This document shows, piece by piece, positions 38,220-45,180 of a stretch of DNA of 64,000 bases (position 1 is the stretch's first letter; every line of letters starts with the position of its first letter). Source of the DNA: DSWT01 sp035420085 (GTDB lineage Bacteria > Chloroflexota > Anaerolineae > B4-G1 > SLSP01); assembly GCA_035420085.1 (NCBI GenBank), contig DAOLUH010000003.1:124001-188000 (forward strand), written 5' to 3'. The notes beneath the pieces were generated by a model. The model worked only from the letters and a program-made list of their open reading frames with translations, ran no database searches and was not told the origin of the DNA. A program made the position numbers and the translations under genes.

Positions 38220-40505
38220 TCAGGCCAGCGTAAATTCGCGTTGTTGCAAACACTCATACCGCATGTGCAGCCCCTGGGTGGCGATACAGTCGCCATCGGA
38301 AAGCACATGCTCACCGATAATTGGCACAGTATTGACCGTCACGGTCTGCTCCGCCAGCGGCGTCAAGGCGATGCCGCTCCCATCGTTGAGCGCCCGGATC
38401 TCGCCCCACGCCCGCTCTGGCACTGGCACCAGCGACCCGGCGCCGCCCAGGCGCAGCGCGCGCTGATTGAACGTCGAGAGGTCAAACAGCCCTGCCCCGT
38501 TGTAGTGCTCCGGGGCCTTGAGCACGCGCAATTTTCCGGCCAGCCGGGGAAGATTGTGATACCAGCGCGTCCCTCCCAGGTAGCCCATCAAGGCCAGGGT
38601 CAGGGTGGTTCCACTGCCCCACACCCACGCCGGCAGCGGTCGCCGGACGTTGATCGGCAAGGTATCCTCGCCCGCGAACGTCAATCCGCTCGCTGTGCGC
38701 CCTGCCGCTTTCACATGCATGGTATAAATGCCTGTCGCTGCCGGTGCAGTCAGCGTGATGGGCGCGCCGACCGCGCCATATCCCGTCGCTACCAACGCGC
38801 CTGCGGCGTCGCATAAGGTCATCGTCAATAGGCCGCCCATGTCCAACGGGGTTGTGTGTACCAGCCAGTCGGCCTGCGCCACGATCATGCTTCTCGCGCG
38901 CCACACTTTACGCGGCTGCGCCAGGGTAAGCCGCAGCGCCGGTTGGGTCTCCACCTGCGCACGCCCTTCCCAGGTATCGAATACCACCCCATCGCGCTGC
39001 CACCACACGCGGGCGCGCATGATACCGACCTGCTCCGGCGTCAGCACGACGCTGTAGATACCGTCGTCTTGCCGGCGGTCACCAAGCCGGCCGTCATCAT
39101 AGAGTTGCACGCGCTGGCCGAGCGTCTCCGTCAATCCCCACACAGCCCACACTTCGGCGGTCTGCGGGATGGCCGGCTCAAGCTTGACGGCGAGCGTGAT
39201 GGGCTGCCCGACGAGCGCCGCCGGCGGCCACTCCATGCTGCCCAGGCGCGGAATCGCGGTGGCGGTGGGCGTGGGCTGCGCCGTTGGCGTCGTGGTCGGC
39301 GTTGGCGACGGGGGCGGCGTCGGTGTGGGGGTGGGCGTCGGCGCTGGAATGTAGTCCTTCCACACCGTGACTGTGCCCTTACCGCTCATCAGGACGCGCC
39401 AGTCGCCCGGCGTGGGTTGGGTGATGGCCCAGATCGCGGTGGTGCCGTAAGATGTGTACTGGACGCGCCGGTCGTCAGGATGGACTGGCTGACCATCTGG
39501 GCGGAAAAGCGTAATGGTGACGTTGGCAGGGTTGACTGGGGTTGTGACCAGTGGGCTGATGCGTACCACAAACGTGACCCGCGCCAAATACGGTTCCACG
39601 GGAACGCTCTGAGTTTGCGGGTCGCCGGTCACCTCCGTCTGGATCACCGCGCCGGCGGTTTGCACGTCGCTCAAGCTCAACAGGATACTGTGGTAGACGT
39701 CCATCAGATCATTAGCCCGCCGCACGGCGTAGAAGCTGCCCCCGGTCCCTTGCGTCAGTTCGCGCCACAGCGGGATATAGCGTTCGGCAATTTCGGGATC
39801 GGCGTCGGTGGCTTCGTTCTGCAGGAGGACGATGAACAGCCGGATGTCGTCGGTGATGTAGTCCCAGCCCAGCCGTTTAAGCGATTCGAGGACTGCCGCC
39901 CGCTCGGTAGCCGTGGGATGGGCGCTCCATTCTGGCTTGCCATCCGTCAACAGGACCACCACCCGCTGCTGATCGGCATCCGGCGTGGCGTGGAACATAT
40001 CCCGCGCCAGGGTGAGCGCGGCGACGGGATCGGTCCAGCGCATCCGCTGCGGGGCGGCGATCAGGTCCGCCATCTGCGCGCGCTGCGCCGCGTCGGCTAA
40101 CGAGGTGAGCGGGACGACGAGATGCGCTGTTCCGCCGAAGAAGATGACGCCGAGTTGGTGTCGCGTAGCGCCGCTATCTACCCCCAGATAGTGGATGAAC
40201 ATTTGCGCGGCCTCAATCCGGCGCAATTCCGGGTCCGACCCGATGCCGTTTTTGTCGAACATGGAGTTGGAGTTGTCGATGACGAGGAGCGCATCCATCC
40301 CCGGTGCGGGCGCTTGCGCGAACGCTTTGCCTACCCCGATCCCCAGGAGCACACACGCGAGACATGCCAGCACGATCACGATGATGAGGCCGAGGCCCAC
40401 CAGACGGATCCGTCGTCGCCACCGCCGCACCGGCTTCGCCGGTTGTTGAGGGCGGGGCTTGCGGCGCCGATATTGCTTCACTTGGGTCATCCATTTGTTG
40501 ATCAT
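38220..40505 (-). CDS. VWA-domain membrane protein with C-terminal FHA-like domain
   Basis: 761 aa. A basic N-terminus, a TM helix at ~34-60, then a VWA domain with the MIDAS DNSNS (LLVIDNSNSMF) and LLTDGKPE. After it come a Pro/Thr linker (~385-415), Ig-like beta domains, a second hydrophobic segment (~632-650) and a C-terminal beta domain whose end (VNTVPIIGEHVLSDGDCIA) looks like FHA. The predicted topology puts VWA outside and the FHA-like part inside, suggesting signal transfer across the membrane. AAGGAGG precedes the ATG. First gene of the VWA-tubulin-helical-GTPase set, 27 bp ahead of the tubulin-like gene. Confidence 0.8.
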   Translation of the reverse strand: MINKWMTQVKQYRRRKPRPQQPAKPVRRWRRRIRLVGLGLIIVIVLACLACVLLGIGVGKAFAQAPAPGMDALLVIDNSNSMFDKNGIGSDPELRRIEAAQMFIHYLGVDSGATRHQLGVIFFGGTAHLVVPLTSLADAAQRAQMADLIAAPQRMRWTDPVAALTLARDMFHATPDADQQRVVVLLTDGKPEWSAHPTATERAAVLESLKRLGWDYITDDIRLFIVLLQNEATDADPEIAERYIPLWRELTQGTGGSFYAVRRANDLMDVYHSILLSLSDVQTAGAVIQTEVTGDPQTQSVPVEPYLARVTFVVRISPLVTTPVNPANVTITLFRPDGQPVHPDDRRVQYTSYGTTAIWAITQPTPGDWRVLMSGKGTVTVWKDYIPAPTPTPTPTPPPSPTPTTTPTAQPTPTATAIPRLGSMEWPPAALVGQPITLAVKLEPAIPQTAEVWAVWGLTETLGQRVQLYDDGRLGDRRQDDGIYSVVLTPEQVGIMRARVWWQRDGVVFDTWEGRAQVETQPALRLTLAQPRKVWRARSMIVAQADWLVHTTPLDMGGLLTMTLCDAAGALVATGYGAVGAPITLTAPAATGIYTMHVKAAGRTASGLTFAGEDTLPINVRRPLPAWVWGSGTTLTLALMGYLGGTRWYHNLPRLAGKLRVLKAPEHYNGAGLFDLSTFNQRALRLGGAGSLVPVPERAWGEIRALNDGSGIALTPLAEQTVTVNTVPIIGEHVLSDGDCIATQGLHMRYECLQQREFTLA

Positions 40506-40542
40506 CGCTTCCCTCCTTATGTGTTGGATGCCTCAAGTATCA

Positions 40543-40588
40543 CGCAAAACAAAGAGGGCGTCTTCCGTAATCCTACGGAAAACGCCCC
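40543..40588 (-). terminator. Intrinsic terminator or attenuator ahead of the VWA gene
   Basis: Stem GGGCGTCTTCCGTA / TACGGAAAACGCCC with a 4-nt loop (plus strand 40556-40587), followed on the minus strand by TCTTTGTTTT. It lies 76 bp after the CARF-HTH stop and ~40 bp before the VWA start. So it either ends the CARF transcript or controls read-through into the VWA set. Confidence 0.7.
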
Positions 40589-40663
40589 CAGTATTTCTAC
40601 GTATATCGCCGAAAATCGCCGAATTACACGCTTATGCGCCCAAAATCGTCCCCAAACTGAATA
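40589..40663 (-). promoter_or_regulatory. Leader-like motif cluster upstream of the VWA gene set
   Basis: Plus-strand words CGAAAATCGCC (40610-40620) and GCCCAAAATCG (40638-40648) occur here 17 bp apart. On the minus strand of both CRISPR leaders the same words occur in the same order, overlapping each other. Possibly a shared binding site. Confidence 0.4.
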
Positions 40664-41560
40664 TCAGGAAGGAACGCGCAAATCAGGCCGCCGGTTGAAG
40701 AAACCGGCAAACCACTTCATCAACGCATTGCCGTTTGCCTCTACTACCACGTCGCGCAGATAATAAAAATTGCGCATCTTCTCATAAATCTCTCTGAAGT
40801 ATCCTTCTATCGTGCGGGGAGCGAGGTTCATTTTCTGAGCAATCTCGCGCGCCGTTCCTCCTTGCTCCACAAAGATAACCAACACTTCACGCTCACGCTG
40901 CGTTAATGTTTGCAAAAACGCTTTGCGGTCCTGATCTTCCTGCTGCTCCGCGATCTGCCGCTGCATCGCAAACGCCTGGAACGGGTCCTCAGTCCACGCG
41001 CTGATGGCCTGGCTCAGCAGCGCATTCCACGCCAACACCGGCACGGGCGACAAATACGCGTCCTCTGGATTGGCGCGATGCAGCGCGCGGGTATTCTCAA
41101 ACGCCGCGGTGGAGATAATGTGCCAGAGCCGGTCATCCGCATCAAAGAGAATCTGCGCCGTCGCCGCGCCATACGCAACCATGCTGTTGCGCCCGCCGGC
41201 AATGCTGAGGTGAACGGTGCGGTGTTGCTGTTTGCAAGCCTTGATCGTGTCGAAGATCGCGTGAAACGTGGCCTGCGCATCCTCAGAGGTGCGGATATCA
41301 ACCACCGGTCGTTTATCCGGCCTGAGGATCGGAATGCGCTTCAACTCGCAACGGCGCCCGCGATAACGTTTGCCGCGAAACTCATTCTGCAGGCACGTCA
41401 CCGCATCGCCGACAAAGCCGGAAGCCTGGGTGTGAATGACGAACACCTCATCCACGACCACATTCTCATCGGCCTCCAGCAAATCCACCGCCAGGGTCAC
41501 GACCTGCGGCTGCGTCCCCAACGTCGCCACCAGCACCGGACGTCCAGGAAAGACGGCCAT
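40664..41560 (-). CDS. CARF-domain protein (NE0113-like) fused to a LuxR-type HTH
   Basis: 298 aa. The N-terminal CARF fold follows the CRISPR-associated NE0113 pattern: VLVATLGTQPQVVTLAVDLL, VDEVFVIHTQ, and the ligand loop HLSIAGGRNSMVAYGAATA. Residues ~218-275 are a GerE/LuxR-type HTH (LTQREREVLVIFVEQGGTAREIAQKMNLAPRTIEGYF). CARF domains bind cyclic oligoadenylate made by Cas10; with an HTH the output should be transcriptional. It overlaps the membrane CARF gene (TGATG) and is followed by a terminator and the VWA set, the likely regulon. Confidence 0.87.
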   Translation of the reverse strand: MAVFPGRPVLVATLGTQPQVVTLAVDLLEADENVVVDEVFVIHTQASGFVGDAVTCLQNEFRGKRYRGRRCELKRIPILRPDKRPVVDIRTSEDAQATFHAIFDTIKACKQQHRTVHLSIAGGRNSMVAYGAATAQILFDADDRLWHIISTAAFENTRALHRANPEDAYLSPVPVLAWNALLSQAISAWTEDPFQAFAMQRQIAEQQEDQDRKAFLQTLTQREREVLVIFVEQGGTAREIAQKMNLAPRTIEGYFREIYEKMRNFYYLRDVVVEANGNALMKWFAGFFNRRPDLRVPS

Positions 41561-42330
41561 CAGACTGTCTCCTCTTTTTGCGGCACACCAGGGCCGAGCT
41601 TCACTCGCATCGCCTCGGATGTTCCGGGGATGAGGCGCCCTTCAGCATCGTAGTCGCCGGTGACATATTCAAGGTCATAACCCGTCTGCCAACAAGCCAG
41701 GGTAGCTCCCACTGCGCCCGGTCGCATACAACTGGTGATGTCCACGTACAAATCTCCCTGTTTCAGTCCCTGCTGCTCGGCTTGCTCCAGCGCCTTCAAT
41801 ACCTGTTTGCGCGCCTCCTCAGCATTGCGGGGATTAGCGATCCGCAGGGAGCTAACTTGTATTTCCTTCTGGCGACATTCCTCGAGCAGGTGTTCCAATT
41901 TTTTGTTTTTATCCTTTTCAACTTCACTCGTGTACAGCAGCCAGACATACTTCAGAAGTGGTTGATGCCATTGAAAAGCCTCTTCATGGGCTTTGCTAGG
42001 ACCTGGACTTAAAAACAACACCAATCCAGGCCGCTGAGCGGCGCGCTCATCTGCGTCTATAAGGGTGGACGGCTGTTTGTGAGTGCGAGCGACAAGGTAG
42101 ATCGCCAGCACGACGACAACGAGAAGCAACAACGAGCCGAGACCCGTGATGACGATACTAAGCCAGCCTTCGCCCAACCAAAGCAGCATGAGATCATAAC
42201 AGGCATTGCCAAACATACTCAGCAATGCCCCACCCAGGATAAACAAGACGGGGGTGCGAGGATCGAACAACAACGGGAATCCTTCGGACATATCACGCAT
42301 ACGCCGGGTCGTTCGTTTGGATTTTTTCAC
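41560..42330 (-). CDS. Membrane-anchored CARF-like protein
   Basis: 256 aa from a GTG start with AGGAGGAACCA upstream. Two TM helices (~27-49, ~58-80) are followed by a cytosolic alpha/beta domain whose elements (LVLFLSPGPSKAHEEAFQWHQ, VWLLYTSE, LYVDITSCMRPGAVGATLACW) look CARF-like. No effector nuclease domain is visible, so output could be through the membrane segment or by partner binding. It starts 14 bp after vapC and is coupled to CARF-HTH. Membrane CARF proteins are known accessory partners of type III systems; the CARF assignment here is by motif shape only. Confidence 0.68.
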   Translation of the reverse strand: MKKSKRTTRRMRDMSEGFPLLFDPRTPVLFILGGALLSMFGNACYDLMLLWLGEGWLSIVITGLGSLLLLVVVVLAIYLVARTHKQPSTLIDADERAAQRPGLVLFLSPGPSKAHEEAFQWHQPLLKYVWLLYTSEVEKDKNKKLEHLLEECRQKEIQVSSLRIANPRNAEEARKQVLKALEQAEQQGLKQGDLYVDITSCMRPGAVGATLACWQTGYDLEYVTGDYDAEGRLIPGTSEAMRVKLGPGVPQKEETV

Positions 42331-42343
42331 TGGTTCCTCCGAT

Positions 42344-42775
42344 TCACTCGCCTAACCAGCGCACCCATGACAGGTGCTCCTTGACCGCGTTGTACAATCG
42401 TTCATCAGCAGTCCAGAAAGGACACGCCAGCATCTCGGCCAGGGCCAGGTAGTGTGCGTCGTAGGCATTGGGGCGTGCAAAGCGTTTGGCGAGTTCCCAA
42501 GCGCGGCTGTGCAAAGCGGGCGGTGCGAGATATTCAATGCCTTGTGCGTGGATTAAGGTGAACGCCTCGTCGCCGGCTGCGGCGGTCAGCGCACCACGAT
42601 GCACTTTTCCGCGCAAGACAGAGGTCACTTCGTAAGCTAATAGCGGCGGTGCGACGATCAGTGTATCGCTTTCGATCCAATGTCGCCACAGCGTCAGTAC
42701 GCGCGGGCTATCCTCTTCGGCCAAAACAAGTTTGAGCGCGAGATTTGCGTCAATACAAACCCTGAAGTTCTGCAT
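42344..42775 (-). CDS. vapC: PIN-domain toxin, VapC-like
   Basis: About 143 aa. PIN acidic residues are visible at VCIDANLALKLVL (Asp), YEVTSVLRG (Glu), NAYDAHYLALAE (Asp) and FWTADERL (Asp). Family members are Mg-dependent RNases, many cutting tRNA. ATG 42775 starts inside the end of vapB (26-nt overlap). It stops only 14 bp before the membrane CARF gene, so toxin and CARF sensors probably share a transcript. Confidence 0.87.
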   Translation of the reverse strand: MQNFRVCIDANLALKLVLAEEDSPRVLTLWRHWIESDTLIVAPPLLAYEVTSVLRGKVHRGALTAAAGDEAFTLIHAQGIEYLAPPALHSRAWELAKRFARPNAYDAHYLALAEMLACPFWTADERLYNAVKEHLSWVRWLGE

Positions 42776-43061
42776 CGCGCGCCTCACGCATGGTTTGGAG
42801 TAGGGTAACAGCGTCTACGTCATCGCCAGGCTTTGTTGCGCGCAATTGCTCGCTGAATGTCTGCGCCTGCTCTAAGGCCGTCAAACGCGCCGCGCGATTG
42901 GCGCGCACACGTTGCAACGTCTGCCAATCGTGCAAGCCGATCAGGACTGCCTGTGGACGTTCGCCAACGGTTAGCATCACCGCTTCTCCTTCCGTCGTGA
43001 CGCGGTGAACCCATTGGAGTAGATTGTGATTTGCCTGGTTGACACTAACTGAAATCGTCAT
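42750..43061 (-). CDS. vapB: Phd/YefM-type antitoxin, VapB-like
   Basis: About 103 aa, starting MTISVSVNQANHNLLQWVHRV with GEAVMLTVGERPQAVLIGLHDW, the Phd/YefM DNA-binding fold. The C-terminal ~40 residues should wrap the toxin. ATG 43061 has GGAGGTTCAA upstream; a TATAAT on the minus strand lies ~35 bp upstream, next to the split CRISPR repeat. Confidence 0.83.
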   Translation of the reverse strand: MTISVSVNQANHNLLQWVHRVTTEGEAVMLTVGERPQAVLIGLHDWQTLQRVRANRAARLTALEQAQTFSEQLRATKPGDDVDAVTLLQTMREARDAELQGLY

Positions 43062-43113
43062 TTGAACCTCCATAACACCAGAGCTTACTATCATTATACA
43101 CGAAGAAGGATGT

Positions 43114-43125
43114 GTTTCCATCCCT
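43114..43125 (-). repeat. Detached left piece of a CRISPR repeat
   Basis: GTTTCCATCCCT equals the first 12 nt of the array repeat on the plus strand. The remaining 25 nt are found at 45181-45205, on the other side of the IS element, with CT at both junctions. Confidence 0.8.
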
Positions 43126-43185
43126 ATTGTAACCAAATTGTCAACGGCGGGATACACTATTTCCATTACACCAGGAGGTTATATC

Positions 43186-44646
43186 ATGGACAAACGTACT
43201 CGTACTCAAGCCAAACTGATTCATATTCAAGGTCGCCGCGCCGAGGCGTTCCGCCAACTGCGGGAGGGCATTGCCGACCAGGAAATCCTCTGTGCGCCGC
43301 TGGATATCGGCAAGAACGTCCACTGGGCTGCCTTTCATACCGGCGACGGGCGGTTGCTGCACGCGCCATTCGAGGTCGCCACGCTCAAGGCTGGCTACGA
43401 ACGCTACGTCCAGACTCTCGACGACCTGGTGGCGACACACCACCCCCGCCTGGTCATCCTCGGCCACGAGCCAACAGGTGTGTATCACGAGAGTTGGGCG
43501 CGCAATCTGCTGACCCGCTACGCTGACCACCTGGTCGGGCGCGCCACGCCGCGTTTTGTCTACCAGTGGGTCAATTCTTACCAGGTCAAGCTCAACCGCA
43601 CCCAGGCCACGCTCAGCTTCAACAAGACCGACCTGATTGATCTCGGCGCCATCGGCGACCTGTTGCTGCGTGGGTTAGGCTTTCCGGCCCGCCTGCCCAC
43701 TGACACCGACTTGCTGGTGCGCCAGGAAGTCTACGCCCTGCGCGCGACCCAGGGCGAGCAGCGGCGCGTGGGTAATCGCATCATCGGTCTCTTTGACCAA
43801 CTCATCCCCGGCGCGCTGCTCAACCCACGCCGTTTGGCCCGCGCCCATCCCGACCTGGACATTCCCACGCCGCTGGCCACCCGCCCGCTGGAACGGCAAT
43901 TGGTCGAAGCGCTCATCACGCTCTGTCCTAATCCGTATGACATTCTCGCGCTGGGCAGCCAGGGCATCATTGACCTGTTTCACGACCACGGCTACCGCTG
44001 CGGTACCCAGACCGCTGCCAGGATTCTCGACGTGGTGCAGCGCGCTCTGCTCCCGCCCGCCGAGGTCGCCCCAGCCTTTGCCGCCATCCTGAAACGTGAG
44101 TTCGCCCATTATCAGTTTCTGAGCACGCAGCGCGCCGAGGCGCTCGCCGCGTTGGAAACACTGCTGCCGCACACCCGCGCCCACCTGCTCGCCCGCTATC
44201 TGACCGGCGTCGGCAACCTCGACGACGTCCTCTTTGCGGGCCAAATTTGGAGAAAGGCCGGGATGACCCCCACGCTCTACAGCAGCGGCGATGTTTTTAT
44301 CTACGGTCAGATGTCCAAGCAAGGCGATCCCTTTTTCCGCGACACGCTCTATCTCCTGGGCTACCAGCTCGCCCTGCACTGTCCATACTTTGGCGATGCC
44401 TTTCTCAACGCCATCGACCGTGGCAAGAGCGAGGCCGAGGCCACCATCCACGCCGCGCATAAGGCCAACCGCGTCTTCTTCCACCTCTTGCAACACGACG
44501 AACCTTTTGCTCCGCCTGATATCGCCGATTACGCGGCCTTTTCCCGCCAATGGGAGGGGCGGATGCGGGATTATCTTGAGCAGAAAAAGCACAGCCGCCA
44601 GCGCAAGCCTCGCGCACGCCAGCGGCCACAGAGGCAATCTGACTAA
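43186..44646 (+). CDS. tnp: IS110/IS1111-family DEDD transposase
   Basis: About 486 aa. The N-terminal RuvC-like DEDD domain has LDIGKNVHWAAFHTG, LGHEPTGVYHESWARNLL and NKTDLIDLGAIGDLL. The C-terminal transposase_20 part has LTGVGNLDDVLFAG, RKAGMTPTLYSSG and FFRDTLYLLGYQLALHC. Family members recombine via guide (bridge/seek) RNA made from the noncoding end. ATG 43186 with CAGGAGG upstream is preferred; the frame opens at 43138, just inside the element's left end. Appears intact. Confidence 0.92.
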   Translation: MDKRTRTQAKLIHIQGRRAEAFRQLREGIADQEILCAPLDIGKNVHWAAFHTGDGRLLHAPFEVATLKAGYERYVQTLDDLVATHHPRLVILGHEPTGVYHESWARNLLTRYADHLVGRATPRFVYQWVNSYQVKLNRTQATLSFNKTDLIDLGAIGDLLLRGLGFPARLPTDTDLLVRQEVYALRATQGEQRRVGNRIIGLFDQLIPGALLNPRRLARAHPDLDIPTPLATRPLERQLVEALITLCPNPYDILALGSQGIIDLFHDHGYRCGTQTAARILDVVQRALLPPAEVAPAFAAILKREFAHYQFLSTQRAEALAALETLLPHTRAHLLARYLTGVGNLDDVLFAGQIWRKAGMTPTLYSSGDVFIYGQMSKQGDPFFRDTLYLLGYQLALHCPYFGDAFLNAIDRGKSEAEATIHAAHKANRVFFHLLQHDEPFAPPDIADYAAFSRQWEGRMRDYLEQKKHSRQRKPRARQRPQRQSD

Positions 44647-45160
44647 GGCAGGGCGCCGGGCCGCGTCGTACCAACGGCGTCTGAGCACACCAAGCGGATA
44701 GCCCGCACGACATCGGTTCAGTAGGGCTGAAGCTGTGTCATCAAGGGTAGCTCGCCCCGAACAGCATGGTACGCAGCCCGGCAGACATAGTGTAGCCGTT
44801 TCGCCCGGCGTGGCGATGATGCACCGCCATCTGCTCCGGTCCCTCTGCAGCGCAGGGCCGATGCCGCCAATACCCTGTGACGCTTGGACGTCGCAAATGA
44901 GCCTGGCTGCCCGCTTTTGCCGCCACTCGCTGTCGCAACACTTCCAGTGCAGTTCGTACTTGATGACGCCCGCTCCAGGGCTTACGCTTAATCAGGATGG
45001 ACGGGAAGTGTTTTCAAAAGTGGCCTGCAGGTACGGTTGACGTTGCGGACTGTGGCGCACACCTGGCCCCCGGACGCCCTGCTACACTCATCACTTTCAA
45101 AAAACCTCGTTTTCGACGCGGTCGTTGCCCCCTGCCTGAACCCCAATGCCCTGCCGGACT
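44647..45160 (+). ncRNA. Noncoding right end of the IS, candidate guide-RNA (seekRNA) region
   Basis: More than 500 bp without a credible gene between the transposase stop and the right terminus, the position where IS1111-type elements encode their guide RNA. AGGATGGA near 44994-45001 resembles the complement of the left target half (TCCATCC), and short TTTCAAAA-type words resemble the right half. No secondary structure could be computed, so RNA boundaries are unknown. Confidence 0.35.
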
Positions 45161-45180
45161 TGATAAGTTTACAAGATGCT

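Larger units (their letters stand above)
43126..45180 (+). mobile_element. IS110-family (IS1111-like) insertion sequence inside a CRISPR repeat
   Basis: About 2055 bp. Boundaries come from the split repeat: 12 nt on the left, 25 nt on the right, with a CT dinucleotide at both junctions, as expected for IS110-type core recombination without a longer target duplication. Sub-terminal inverted repeats support the ends: TTGTAACC from 43127 and, on the opposite strand, TTGTAAAC from 45174. One transposase gene, a 60-bp left noncoding end and a ~534-bp right noncoding end are present. Confidence 0.87.

Noticed and set aside
41560..42330. Ring-nuclease or HEPN RNase activity for the membrane CARF protein
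   Set aside because: No HEPN R-x4-6-H motif or nuclease domain is visible after the CARF-like part.
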